DNA of 64,000 nucleotides from Rhizophagus irregularis (Eukaryota; Glomeromycota; Glomeromycetes; Glomerales; Glomeraceae), in NCBI RefSeq assembly GCF_026210795.1, contig NC_089429.1:4278001-4342000 (forward strand). The letters run 5' to 3'. The stretch's first letter is position 1, and each line of letters begins with the position of its first letter. The position numbers were made by a program, and so were the translations under genes. Under the pieces are notes generated by a model. That model searched no databases. It saw only the letters and a program-made list of their open reading frames with translations, and was not told the origin of the DNA. Below are positions 24,311 to 35,889 of the stretch, in pieces.

Positions 24311-24344
24311 AGTCGATTTTGGTCTGATTTTTAGCTGATTTTCC

Positions 24345-24373
24345 ATATGTCCGATTTTTTTGATTTCGACCAG
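24345..24373 (+). mobile_element. KDZ-type terminus (GATTTCGACCAGTG)
   Basis: Ends TTGATTTCGACCAGTG, the same as the right end of the element at 30923-33847. It is probably the right end of element B. The matching left end was not found upstream of 20311, so the element may be truncated or rearranged. Confidence 0.55.
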
Positions 24374-24375
24374 TG

Positions 24376-25340
24376 GTTACTAATAACCATTTTTTTCTTT
24401 ATTTTTTTTAGATTCGGGTGGACTTCCAAAGAACGAAAACCCAAAGGTAAAGATCTTTACTTTATAATTTTTTTTTTAAATTTTATTAATGAACGGTTAC
24501 TAATAACTGTTCTTTTCTTTTTTTATAGGTTCGGGTGGACTTCCGAAGAACGGAAAAAGGAGAACCTTTAAGATTCGTAAGTAATATATTTACGAATCTT
24601 TTGTTTTAATGTTATGAAACAGTTACTAACCGTTCCTTTGATTTTTTTTTTATAGATTCGGGTGGATTTCTGTCTTTCCAAGGAACGGAAAAAACTAAAG
24701 ATTCAGTATGAATCTTTATTTTTTTATTTTTGTTTATTATTACGAACGGTTTCTAACCGTTCTTTTTCTTTTTTTTTAGGTCAGTGTCTTCCAAAGAATG
24801 GAAAAAACCAAGATTCGTAAGTACAAATCTTAGTTTTATTTTTATTTTTTTTTTATAATATTAACAAATGGTTACTAATAACCGTTCTTATTTTATTTTT
24901 TTAGTTCAGTGGGCTTCCGAAGAACAACGGAAAACCAAGATTCGTAAGTAAGTACGAATCTTGGTTTTTTTTTTATTTTTTATTTTTATTTTTTATTACT
25001 ACGAACGGTTTACTAATAACCGTTCTTTTCTTTTTGTAGGTTTCAGGATCTTTAGAAAAAGTGGAACCAAGATTCGTAAGTACGAGTACGAATCTTGGTT
25101 TATTTTTTATTTTTTTAATATTATTATGAACGGTTATTAATAACCGCTCTTTTTTTTCTTTTTATAGGTTTGGTGTCTTGAGTGGATTCTGATATACAGA
25201 AAAAACCAAAGATTCGTAAGTAGAATCTTGGGTTTTTTGCTTTTTTTTGATATTATGGAACGGTTTAGTTACTAACCGTTCTTTTCTTTTTTTTATAGTT
25301 TTGGTGGGTTTCCAAAAGATCAAGATTCGTAAGTATATAC
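24376..25340 (+). repeat. Intron/micro-exon array I, 8 units
   Basis: Eight tandem units of roughly 95-130 bp. Each has a hairpin with a branch-point-like core (AACGGTTACTAATAACCGTT), a T-rich tract ending in TAG, a 30-50-nt block (e.g. TTCGGGTGGACTTCCGAAGA ... CCAAGATTC) and GTAAGTACGAATCTTGG, where the donor GTAAGT sits in the hairpin AAGATTCGTA-AG-TACGAATCTT. Read as RNA each unit is an intron of about 70-80 nt plus a micro-exon. Block lengths are not multiples of three (30, 36, 37, 48 nt), so coding use is unlikely. It follows transposase B on the same strand. Confidence 0.75.
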
Positions 25341-25709
25341 GAATACATGAATAATGTGATTGTGGAATTGTAGATTAGCAATACTTATTTGTAATATGCA
25401 TTTATAAATAAAGTTGTGATTTTATTGCGAATATTAAATAAAATGAGTTGTGGCTGAATATTAGTAAATAAATTTAGTACAAATTTGCAATATAAATTAA
25501 GTAACATTCGGAAAACTATTCACCAAAATTTGCTATCTAAAATTGTTCCGAATGTTAACTGAATTTTAGCCGAAATTTCAAGCCGAACTTTAGGCGAGTG
25601 GCAGCGAATTGCAGCCAAAAAATCTGCTAAAGTTCGACCAGCATTAGACCATAAATCAGCCTAAAATCGGCTGGCTGAATTTTGGCCGATTTGGACTATT
25701 TTGACCAGT
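25340..25709 (+). repeat. Terminal segment, inverted partner of 30923-31310
   Basis: About 370 bp, nearly identical in inverted orientation to 30923-31310. It ends GGACTATTTTGACCAGTA. Together with array I it forms the left arm of a large inverted repeat whose right arm is array II. The last base is A where other termini have G. Confidence 0.75.
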
Positions 25710-25819
25710 ACATCATCTTCACTAAAGTTACCATCTCCGAATAATCCTTCAAGGTAAGAATCTAAACGTCTTATTGTGGCAAATATTCCAATTCTTACCT
25801 TTATTGATTCCAATCGATT

Positions 25820-26191
25820 TCATTCATCCCGAAGAATATTTTGGATTGTTTGACTGTGTGCTGTGAGAAATGAAGCATAGTCATGCTCTTCAGGTGCAAT
25901 ATCGGCCATAAAGTTTGAGTCTGTTAACTTCTTTCCTATGCGTACCTGATCACAACGTTTAAAGACTACCTCATAATGTGGGTCTGGGTCAATTTGCATC
26001 ATACAGGTTATCTCTTCATTAGTTACTACCGCTTGTGCTTCACGGATTTGGCGAATCTCATCCTTATATTCCTGCAATTTTGCATTTGAGCGGGGATATG
26101 GGATGGACTTGACAGGTACCTGCTTGAGTTCAGCTAGAACTGATCAGATGACTTGTCTGTGTTGGGCACTTCTTGCTTGATGTGTTGACAT
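25820..26191 (-). pseudogene. Unknown family gene, one TGA
   Basis: A 123-codon frame, ATG at 26191 (MSTHQARSAQHRQVI), then TGA at codon 16, then VLAELKQVPVKSIPYPRSN and a helical stretch (EYKDEIRQIREAQAVV), with MQIDPDPHYEVVFKRCDQV and a C-terminus SQTIQNILRDE. The TGA is most simply CGA mutated. I recall similar proteins as a multicopy Rhizophagus family of unknown function; it neighbours the gene at 26328-26888. Confidence 0.5.
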
Positions 26192-26327
26192 CTTGTAAAC
26201 TTTTTAGGTTCCTCTTTTATTCAATTACATTTTTTCTGAAAATAAAATTAATTCTCCGCCTATTCTATGAGGGTAAAAAAGATGAAGACGGGTTAATATC
26301 GCCTTCTAAAATTTATTTAGATATAAT

Positions 26328-26888
26328 CTATTCATCGTCATTTGAGTCATCGTCATTTGAGTCACCGAACACATCCTTATCAGGAGTATCCCCATCCTTA
26401 AATAACTCGAAATTGCGCATCATTCAGATGTATTTTCCCTTATTAGTTTCTTCTGATATAAAATTACAATGGAGAATAGCTTGTTCTATAACTACCATTT
26501 CTACGAACCTGGTATACTTTTCTTGACTAATTTTAGTTAATTTATCAGTAAGTTTATCGAGATTTATACCACCATCTGCACAATCTCACCAGTAAGCCTT
26601 TTCAGCTTTCTTACATATATTTGCCACCTGTTCGTATGCCTTCTCGGCTTGTGTGCGCTACTTCCAGAGTACTCGTTCAGCTTCAGCTCTCCAGATTGGG
26701 TTGACTTTTAGAAGATGCGGTCTGAAATTGCTACTTGGAATGCATTCCAGGATATGGCCTACAAGTTCGGGGATTACTGATACTGCGTGTGGGTTTTGGT
26801 GGCTTTTTAGGATCTCCCTATTGATAGCTATAAGATCAGAGACTGTGCAGCCGAAGATTGTTGCCAGCTTTTCAGCGATATATACCAT
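26328..26888 (-). pseudogene. Unknown family gene, three nonsense codons
   Basis: One frame from ATG 26888 to a TAG at 26328. It reads MVYIAEKLATIFGCTVSDL, then FRPHLLKVNPIWRAEAERVL, then TAG, TQAEKAYEQVANICKKAEKA, TGA near 26587, GINLDKLTDKLTKISQEKY, TGA near 26424, and an acidic tail (DGDTPDKDVFGDSNDDDSND). All three stops can arise by one transition (CAG/CGA). Domain unknown. The strong retention of frame argues for recent loss. Confidence 0.55.
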
Positions 26889-27089
26889 GTTATGTACTGT
26901 TTATCTGTATAGTTACTTGGTACCTACCTTTTAATCAATTACATTTTTTCTCGGTATAAGGGTAATTGCTTGCCTTGCTATTCTGCTCTATTGACTCCAT
27001 GGCTGGTTTCCTGGATGGGTTAATATTTCCTTACCTTTTTTGGCTCTGTTGGCTTTGAAATCCTATTTCTTGTTCGGTTGGGGGTAAGT

Positions 27090-27290
27090 AGGTGAAAATA
27101 TAAATAGGTGATTTAGATTATGAAATAAGTAGGATATAAATGAATTAGATTATGAGATAAGTATGATATAAATAGGTAAAAATATAAAAAAGGTGATTTA
27201 GGTTATAAAATATGTAGCATATAAGTAGGTAAAAATATTAATAAGCGATTTAGATTATGAGATAAGTAGGTGAGCCAGAATTGGGATTTT
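27090..27290 (+). repeat. TTTAGATTATGARATAAGTA minisatellite
   Basis: Four to five degenerate copies of a 45-60-bp unit with GATTTAGATTATGA-ATAAGTA and ATATAAATAGGTAAAAATAT. Confidence 0.65.
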
Positions 27291-27339
27291 CATACTACTT
27301 TAAGAAGCTAATACATATTATTATAGAGTAGTATTCTGC

Positions 27340-27600
27340 ACGAATCAAATTTCTCCTCTGAAATTCAATTCGATTCAGATTCGATTCAAACTCGATTTGA
27401 CCTCCAAAAATTATTATCTCAGGATCTAGTGATCCAATTTCAATGATCTTTTTTTAATTGATAGGTCTCATTTCTCTGATCAAAATAGAAAAAAATTATC
27501 AAAATTGGACTGCTAGATCAAAAGTTATTCGTAAAATACGTTTTATTATTTGGAAGCAATCAGGGTCACACTGTATCACAAATCGATTCCTAGTATAGTT
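27340..27600. mobile_element. Possible fold-back MITE
   Basis: A palindromic core (ATCTAGTGATCCAATTT facing AAAATTGGACTGCTAGAT) spaced by about 70 bp. The core resembles the centre of the MITE at 38266-38561 (TCCAGTGGTCCAATTT). Ends and target duplication are not clear. Confidence 0.4.
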
Positions 27601-27802
27601 ACACTGATCATAAGACATTTTGAGCAAATGTTCTAGATATTAATCAGGTAATTTGTATTACCATTTGTTAATCACAGTAACAAAAAATTTCTGTACTTGT
27701 CAAAAACCTAAAATTGCTTTCAATTACTGCGACTAATGAGATAAGTCATCTGTTTGATATAATAATGAAATCGTTGTTAAAAAAAGCCACTATAATTCTA
27801 TT

Positions 27803-28261
27803 TCAGAGTTTAGAGAACGTACTAGGGGCTTTGACTATTATGTGAATATTTTCTTCAGTCGTTAAAGCTTTAAGTTTTCTTAAAGTAATCAAATATGGCG
27901 AATCAATGATAATATGAGTATATTCATTAGAAGGCTGTTCTTCCCAATAATCACTAATTATCCCCCTAATAAGCTTAATGTCTTCTTTTTCATCATTTTT
28001 TAGAACGAGTTTTGAGAATTTCTCTTCGTTATCATTGGAAATATGAACTTTCTAAAGTTTCAAGTCATCATCATTAATATCAGTAAAAGAGTTGCCTTTT
28101 TTTTCTTTGAGATGTCGCATAATTTCATCTTGAAGTTTGATACTGATATCACTGGTAAGAACTTTTATCTCAATTTTTTCCGAGTTTGCCTCAATGTCTC
28201 TAAAAAGGTGACAAGTAAGGGTAATTTCCTTCATTATCCTATAAATGTTACCCATGGTCAA
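27803..28261 (-). pseudogene. Crinkler (CRN) ubiquitin-like header, one TAG
   Basis: A 152-codon frame from ATG 28261 to a TGA at 27803, broken only by a TAG at codon 70 (28052-28054). It contains MKEITLTCHLFRDIEANSEK, FTDINDDDLKL, then the stop exactly where the family has Trp (LKLWKV), then KVHISNDNEEKFSKLVL and YWEEQPSNEYTHIIID. Crinkler headers are ubiquitin-like modules joined to varied C-terminal effector domains; here the frame ends soon after the header (HIIVKAP) with no C-terminal domain. The single TGG-to-TAG change inactivates it. It is better preserved than the copy at 4871-5314. Confidence 0.75.
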
Positions 28262-28264
28262 TAA

Positions 28265-29245
28265 AACAACGTATTTATATTTAGTTTCTATTATCGGAGT
28301 AACTTCTAATTTTTATTTTCCCCACTACCAACCTATTATGTTAATATTCTGTCAATAATTGTGCCTCATGAGATGGAAAAACTGACATCCTTTTAGGATT
28401 ATCAATTATCCGGTTAACAAAGATCTAAGTAATCTACTAACGTAATTGAGAAACTATATAAAATTTACTTACTTTGCTTTCCAATACTTCATTTCCAAAA
28501 AATTCTATCAGAGATATTAAACGTTATAACTGTAATACTGTTCGTCATTAGGCATTATACAGAAGTAGTGTTAATGTGTTTAGAAATATCTTGACACAAT
28601 ATTTTCTCCATAATATAAATAGACGAGTATGAATAGTAAATGACTCCTTTGCCAAGTTAAGTAGAGCAGAAACAAAATTACCTGTTCATTGCTTTGCCTA
28701 CAAACTTTGGGCCAATATTTATCCGATTAACTATTTCAACATAATTCTGGTTTGTTCTTCTACCAATTATATTGCAATACACTAGGAGTCTTTTTCATTG
28801 CAGCTTTAAATTCAGGAATTACATTACCATCGAAAACATATAGAGCGATTCTATTTTCCAAAGTCTTTTATTGTCGTTGGTACAGACGTCAGAAATTTGT
28901 ACTCTCTTCTTTAACAAGATGGGTACATTATTTCAGTCAGAGACTGCTCGAAGAGCACATCTTTGAAATTTACCTGAAGGGTGCTAAAAGCGTAGGTAAG
29001 AGAAATAGTAAATGAAACGAAATATCTTCAGAAAGACAACTGTCACACGCAACAAACCTAATAAGTAATAACTTCAAATTCTAAAAAGATATTCATTAAT
29101 CATATGATAACCATTTAGTCAAATGCTGAAATAAATATGCCAACAAAAATACTGTGCATTTTTTGTGTAATCATCATCGCATCTAAAATTATAAAATGAA
29201 GACTGTATTCAATTTTTCTGAAAACTGGAATTAGACATATTAAGA
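28265..29245. other. AT-rich intergenic, no supported gene
   Basis: Only short frames without support, such as an 87-codon plus frame at 28752-29015 starting with TTG (ends LKGAKSVGKRNSK). Confidence 0.4.
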
Positions 29246-29247
29246 AA

Positions 29248-30290
29248 CACAGGTCGAAAGGGCACCATTGTCCAAAATTCAAAAAATGCAAATTCCATAT
29301 TTTCCTGGAAAATGGTGGGAAATTGTGGAAAATGCTGCATTACGCTGAGCAATTTTTGAAATAGTATTGTTACAACATTGTCCGATTTAGCAAATTTTAT
29401 GAAAATTTGGGAAAATGCTACATTATATCTCAAATGTAACATTGCGTAACATTTTGTAACATTGTTATAACATTGTCATTGAAATCAAATTTTGCTTTTT
29501 TTTTGTCAAATGTTCCAATTTTCTTGCAAATGGTGCATTTTTATGAAAATTCCACATTTTACTTCAAATGTAATAACATTTCATAAAATTGTTATAACAT
29601 TGTCAATTAAAATCAAATTTTGCTTTTTTTTTTGTCAAATGTTCTAATTTTCTTGCAAATGGTACATTTTTATGAAAAATGCTGCATTTTATCTCCAATG
29701 TGATGTCATTGTAACAACATTTCATAAAATTGTTATAACATTGTCAATTAAAATCAAATTTTGTCAAATATTCCAATTTTCTGGCAAATGGTGCATTTTT
29801 TATGAAAATTCTATATTTTTTTGTCAAATGTTGCATATTTTCAGTAAATTTTACGTTTTTTTGGTCAAATATTTCATTTTCGTCAGAATGTTAAAATATT
29901 ACAATTTTTTTTTTGGAAAATGCTCAATAATATAGCATTACACTGGAAAATGTAGCATTTCACCAAATTACACTAAAAAGCATCACAATTATCACATTTT
30001 TTGGAAAATTCCACATTACATTAAATTATACTAAAAAATGTAGCATTATACTAAATTATGCGGCATTGCACTAAAAAATACCACAATTACACTAGACAAT
30101 GTAGCATTACACTAAAAGTACCACAATTATTATATTTTTTAGAAAATTTTGTGTTATACTGGAAAATGTAACATTATGCTAGAAAATGCGGAATTGCACT
30201 AAAAAATGCGGAATTGCGCTAAAAAACACAAAAAAATACTACAATTACACTGGATAATGTAGCATTACACGTAATTACATTAAAATTGTT
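29248..30290 (+). repeat. CACAGGTC terminus and GCATTxTACxAxAAATG satellite-like repeats
   Basis: Starts with CACAGGTCGAAAGGGCACC, a KDZ-type left end. Then come about 700 bp of imperfect repeats built on GGTGCATTTTTATGAAAAT and TAACATTGTCAATTAAAATC, and a second set on ACACTAAAAAATGTAGCATT. The mirror version (CACAGGTCGAACAGATGTC, read from 63876 inwards) has the same CATTGT/CAAAATT words. No ORF is real here. The right end was not found. Confidence 0.6.
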
Positions 30291-30349
30291 AATTTTTATT
30301 TTTATTTATTTGTAAATTACGGACATTATTAAATTTATAATATTCTAAA

Positions 30350-30922
30350 TGCATTATTTAACATTAAATACATTGTTAATACAAACAATGTATCAACACG
30401 ATGTGTTGTGATGTTTAATTTAGTACTAAACCTTACTACTGAAGACCCTCTTTTTGTCACTATAAACAGGTGGAGGGAGCAGCAATGGCTCTCCCCCTAT
30501 AGGTACTTTATGGCCTCTACCTGTTTACAGAGGAGGGGCTTTTCGTAAAGTTGTTAGATAGATATATATATGTGTATATATATAAGTATATATATACATC
30601 TATCGTAATTAAATTAAAAAAAATTATAAAAAAAAAAATTTTTTTCGGGGAAAATGCCCCTATTTATATAAAATACATGTCACGTGTATCACATGACATG
30701 AACTTTGATTAAACTGCACAGCTGCAGTTCATTTTTTAACTAACCTAAAAATGCTAAAAATAAACTATTGCAGCCGCAGCCGCAGCCGCAGTTTTTTTTT
30801 AGAGTTTAAAAAAAAACTAATTTAGTTTATTTCGCTCTTCCCTTCTTCTCACCATTTTCCCGTCACGTTTCTCCTTCCCCCTCTCTCCCCACTTCCCTCT
30901 CTCTCGACCTTCCCCCTCACCA
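30350..30922. other. Non-coding, inverted repeat, microsatellites and polypyrimidine tract
   Basis: Holds an inverted pair (TATAAACAGGTGGAGG at 30463 and CCTCTACCTGTTTACAGAGG at 30514), a TA-rich microsatellite (30560-30602), a GCAGCC repeat (30772-30792) and a C/T-rich strand (30835-30922) that continues across the element junction into 33848. Confidence 0.5.
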
Positions 30923-33847
30923 CACTGGTCAAAATAGTCCAAATCAGCCAAAATTCAACCAGCCGATTTTAGGCTAATTTATGGTCTAATGCTGGTCGAA
31001 CTTTAGCTGATTTTTTGGCTGCAGTTCGCTGCCACTCGCCTAAAGTTCGGCTTGAAATTTCGGCCAAAATTCAGTTAACATTTGGAACAATTTTAGATAG
31101 CAAATTTTGATAAATAGTTTTCCGAATATTACTTAATTTATGTTGCAAATTTGTACTAAATTTATTTACTAATATTCAGCCACAACTCATTTTATTTAAT
31201 ATTTGCAATAAATCACAACTTTATTTATAAATGCATATTACAAATAAGTATTACTAATCTACAATTCCACAATCACATAATTCATGTATTCGTATATACT
31301 TACGAATCTTGATCTTTTGGAAACCCACCGAAACTATAAAAAAAAAGAAAAGAACGGTTAGTAACCGTTCCATAATATTAAAAAAAAGCAAAAAAACCCA
31401 AGATTCTACTTATGAATCTTTGGTTTTTTTCTGTTTATCAGAACCCATCCGAGACACCAAACCTATAAAAAAGAAAAAAAAAGAGCGGTTATTAATAACC
31501 GTTCATAATAATATTAAAAAAAAATAAAAAATAAACCAAGATTCGTAAGTACGAATCTTGGTTCCACTTTTCTAAAGATCCCGAAACCTACAAAAAGAAA
31601 AGAACGGTTATTAGTAAACTGTTCGTAGTAATAAAAAATAAAAATAAAAAATAAAAAAAGAACCAAGATTCGTACTTACGAATCTTGGTTTTCCGTTGTT
31701 CTTTGAAAGCCCACTGAATCTAAAAAATAAAATAAGAACAGTTTATCAGTAACCGTTCGTTAATATTATAAAAAAAAAATAAAAATAAAACCAAGATTCG
31801 TACTACGAATCTTGGTTTTTTCCATTCTTCAGAAGACACCGACCTAAAAAAAAAGAAAAAGAACGGTTAGAAACTGTTCGTAATAATAAACAAAAATAAA
31901 AAAATAAAGATTCATACCAAATCTTTAGTTTTTTCCGTTCCTTGGAAAGTTGGAATCCACCCGAACCTATAAAAAAAAATCAAAAGAACAGTTAGTAACC
32001 GTTCCATAACATTAAAAAAAAGATTCGTAAGTATATTACTTACGAATCTTTATCTTTGGGTTTTCGTTCGTCGGAAGCCCACCGCACCTAAAAAAATAAA
32101 GAAAAGAACGGTATTAGTAACCGTTCATTAATAAAATTAAAAAAAAAGAAAAAATTATAAAGTAAAGATTCGTACTTACGAATCTTTATTTTTGGGTTTT
32201 CGTTCATCGGAAGCCCACCCGATCCTATAAAAAAAAAGAAAGAATAGTTAGTAAACCATTCGTAATAATAATAAATAAATAAATAAATTAAAGATTCTTA
32301 CGAATCTTTGGGTTTTCGTTCTTCGGAAGTCCACCCGATCCTAAAAAAAAGAAAAGAACGGTTATTAGTAAACCGTTCATATATTAAAAAAAAAACAAAA
32401 AAAATTAAACCAAGATTCGTACTTACTTACGAATCTTGGTTTCTTGGTTTTCCGTTCTTCGGAAGCCCACCAGATCCTAAAAATAGAAAAGAACGGTTAT
32501 TAGTAACCGTTCGTAATATTTTTTTAAAAAAAAAAATCCAAGATTCTTACGAATCTTTGGAATTTTCCCATTCTTCAGAACACGGAAGCCTACCCGAACC
32601 TATAAAAAATAAAAGAACGGTTATTAGTAACCGTTCGTAACATTTTTTTTTAAAAAAAATAAAAAAAAAATCCAAGATTCTTACGAATCTTGGAATTTTC
32701 TAGTTCTTCGGAACACGGAAGCATACCCGAACCTATAAAAAATAAAAGAATGGTTATTAGTAACCGTTCATAATATTTTTTTTAAAAAAAATAAAAAAAA
32801 ATCCAAGATTCTTACGAATCTTGGAATTTTCCCGTTCTTCGGAACATCCGATCCTAAAAAAAGTAAAGAACGGTTATTAATAACCGTTCATAATATTAAA
32901 AATAAACAAAAAAAAAATAACCAAGTTTCAAACTTACAAAACTTGGTTTTTCCATACTTCGAAAGCCCACCCGAATGGCCGAACCTAAAAAAAATAAAAA
33001 AGAACGGTTAGTATTAACCGTTCATATTAAAAATATAAAAAAAAACTCCAAAGAATTCGTACTTACGAATCTTTGGGGTTTCTATACTTCGGAAGCCCAC
33101 CCGAACGGCCGAACCTAAAAAAAAGTAAAAAAAGAACGGTTAGTAACCGTTCATATTAAATTAAATTAAAAAAATAAAAAATAAATAAACCAAGTTTCGT
33201 ACTTACGAAACTTGGTTTTCCATACTTCGGAAGCCCACCCGAACGGCCGAACCTAAAAAAAAAGTAAAAAAAGAACGGTTAGTAATCGTTCATATTAAAT
33301 TAAATTAAAAAAATAAAAAAAAAATAAACCAAGTTTCATACTTACGAAACTTGGTTTTTATATACTTCGGAAGCCCACCCGAACGGCCGAACCTAAAAAA
33401 AAAAGTAAAAAAAGAACGGTTAGTAACCGTTCATATTAAAAAAAAATAAAATAAACTCCAAAGAATTCGTACTTACGAATCTTTGGAGTTTCTGTACTTT
33501 GGAAGCCCACCCAAAAGCCGAACCTATAAAAAAAAAGTAAAAAAAGTGAAAGGGAGAAGGGAAGGAAAGAAAAGGGAAGGAAGGAAAAGGGGAAGAAGGG
33601 GAAACAAGGAAGGGGAACGAAGGAAAGGAAAGGGGAGGGGAAGAAAAAAATTATTAAAAGTTTAAAAAAGGATGTATAAGATGATCCTTTTTTAAACTTT
33701 TAATACGCATAATGCGTAACGCATAACGTTTGATAAATCATATATGTCGAAACTTGGCCGATTTTTAATAATTTACGAAATTTGGCCGAAATGTGTGACA
33801 GATCAGCCGATTTGTCACATGACCGAAAGTTTTGATTTCGACCAGTG
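30923..33847. mobile_element. Non-autonomous KDZ/CACTA-like element carrying array II
   Basis: Left end CACTGGTCAAAATAGTCC, right end GATTTCGACCAGTG: 8-bp terminal inverted repeats CACTGGTC. The element is flanked by the 3-bp duplication CCA (30920-30922 and 33848-33850), as CACTA-type elements make. At 2925 bp it has no transposase; it would depend on one in trans. Interior: 390 bp matching 25340-25709 inverted, then array II, a purine-rich stretch (33545-33655, GAAGGGAAGG type) and AAAGTTTTGATTTCG. It landed in a polypyrimidine tract just before the first exon-like block of array III. Confidence 0.8.
31290..33540 (-). repeat. Intron/micro-exon array II, about 18 units
   Basis: Minus-strand counterpart of array I with about 18 units of 110-140 bp. 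Each has donor hairpin (AAGATTCGTAAGTACGAATCTT type; a late subset uses AAGTTTCGTAAGTACGAAACTT), branch hairpin (GAACGGTTACTAATAACCGTTC type), TAG acceptor and an exon block related to TTCGGGTGGGCTTCCGAAG. Stem substitutions in the subset occur on both sides and keep pairing. Confidence 0.75.
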
Positions 33848-33859
33848 CCACCATTCCCA

Positions 33860-35310
33860 TTCCCTGTTGGTATGGCAATTATCGTTACATTTGGAAAGTC
33901 AGGTAAGTTTCGTACCTTACGAAACTTAAATTATTATTTTTTTACTTTTTTTTCTTTATTAAGAAACGTTTTAACGTTTCTTTTACCTTTTTTTGTAGGT
34001 TCCGTTACTCCAAGATTCCAAAATGGCAAAATGTAAGTTTCGTTTTAATGAAACTTATTATATTATATTTTTTTTTTAATTAAGAAACGTTCTCTAACGT
34101 TTCTTATACTTTTTTTTGTAGGTTTTAGTGCTCCAGGATTCTGAAACAGAAAATGTAAGTTTCGTTTTAACGAAACTTATTATATTATATATTTTTTTTA
34201 ATTAAGAAACGTTCTTTAACGTTTCTTTTACTTTTTTTTGTAGGTTCCGGTGTTCCAGGAGCGTAAATTCATTAGACTATAGCTGGAATAAACCAACACT
34301 AGATTATTAGGTCTTTTTAGAAACGTTAAAAGACCTGTGAGAATGCCAAGTTTCAGCATGAATATTCATTAATGACTCTCCTTGATTCCGAAATGGAAAA
34401 ATGTAAGTTTCGTTTTAACGAAACTTATTATATTTTTATTTTTTTTTTAATAAAGAAATGCTCTAACGTTTCTTTTACTTTTTTTTTGTAGGTTCAAGTG
34501 CTCCAGGATTCCGAAACGGAAAAATGTAAGTTTCGTTTAACAAAACTTATCTTTTTTGTTTTTTTAATTAAGAAACGTCCTAACGTTTCTTTTACTTTTC
34601 TTTTCTTGTAGGTCTCCAAGTCGGGTGTCATTGGAAAGTGAAAATGGTAAGTTTCACAATGAAACTTATCATGTTTTATTTTATTTTTTATTATTAGAAA
34701 TGTTTTTTAACGTTTCTCTTTTATTTTTTTTGTAGATTCGAGCGGGATACTTGACTTTGGTAAGTTTTGCAACATAAACGTTGCGAAACTTAATTTTTTT
34801 TTAATTTTTTTTAAGAAACGTTCTAATGTTTCTCTCTTTTTTGTAGATCGATTTTGGGAGTCTGATTGATCTGGAGCTCCCTCCCTCCAGTTTCAGAAGT
34901 CTTGGGTTTGGATAACGTTCAGGTTTCGAAGTATAACTTCGAAACTTCAATTTAAATGGTGAGTTTCATGACAAATATCACGAAACAAGTTTTTTTTGAT
35001 TTTTTTTATTAGGAACTGTTTACTAACGTTCCTTTTCTTTTTTGTAGGTTCAGGATATCTGGGAAGCTAACTTAGGAAACATGAATCGCGTAAAACCATT
35101 GTTAAATAGAAGCCATTACTTTCCATTCAGGTATTGGATATGGCTTGGTAAGTTTCGTACATTTCGTTACGAAACTCCTGTTTTTTTTTTAAGAAACGTT
35201 CTAACTGAACGGTTTTCTTTTTTTGTAGATTATTGTAATGAAATAACAAAAGTAAACAGTTCTTTGGTTCCTTGCTTGGTGAGTTTCGAAGATTAACCTT
35301 CGAAACTTTT
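33860..35310 (+). repeat. Intron/micro-exon array III, about 10 units
   Basis: Same plan with different sequence: donor hairpin GTAAGTTTCGTTTTAACGAAACTTA, branch hairpin AAGAAACGTTCTCTAACGTTTCTT, then T-rich tract, TTTTTGTAG and exon blocks such as TTCAAGTGCTCCAGGATTCC. Most blocks are 25-40 nt. Three are longer (34256-34402, 34847-34959, 35049-35149); the first contains inserted sequence near 34265-34370. Later units have diverged donors (GTAAGTTTTGC, GTGAGTTTC). Confidence 0.72.
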
Positions 35311-35329
35311 TGTTTTTTTTATATTTGTT

Positions 35330-35770
35330 TTTCTTTAACATTATTGTACTTAATTACATATTATAATGATAAATTGTTAATAAAATTAAAATCATAATAA
35401 ATTGTTATAAAATTTGCATAAAATTACGCCAAATTGTTGCTTAATTACATCAGGAACTTTTAATACGCGAAGTACTTCGTAAACTTTATACGATGTAAAA
35501 TTACGTAATATTTTGTAGTAATATTACAGAGTACTTCGTCATATTATGTAGAATTAAATTTTATAATATTTAGATATATTACATAGTGTAGTCTTACATA
35601 ACGTACTAAAGTATTCCATAATTTTATTGCTACGTATATTTTTGAAAATATAATAGATTGTAATTTTATGTAATATATCGAAGCACTCCGTATTTTAATG
35701 TAATGTAAAATTTTGAAATTATTAAGGTATAATCTTACGTAATATTCCAAGTAATTGTCCACTTGTATAT
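35330..35770. repeat. AT-rich TTACGTAATATT-type degenerate repeats
   Basis: Clustered ACGTAATATT / AAAATTACGTAA / AGTACTTCGT words without a clean period. Similar in style to 62400-62830. No gene. Confidence 0.45.
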
Positions 35771-35889
35771 CATACCAGATACTAAAATGAGTAATAACCG
35801 TTGGTCAGATGATGATGATGTGCTAGAAAGTCTCAAACTGGAAATAATCTTCATATATACTGCGACAAATCATATTTATATATTTTTTT

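Noticed and set aside
20311-25709. Element B plus array I as one intact transposon
   Set aside because: A right terminus lies at 24373 before the array, and no left terminus or matching 3-bp duplication was found.
31309-32640. Plus-strand frames with Lys-rich protein across array II
   Set aside because: A-rich complement of the T tracts; repeated text and no protein family.
24376-33540. Arrays as CRISPR
   Set aside because: Spacers are not unique, units are 95-140 bp with diverged blocks, no cas genes, and the genome is eukaryotic.
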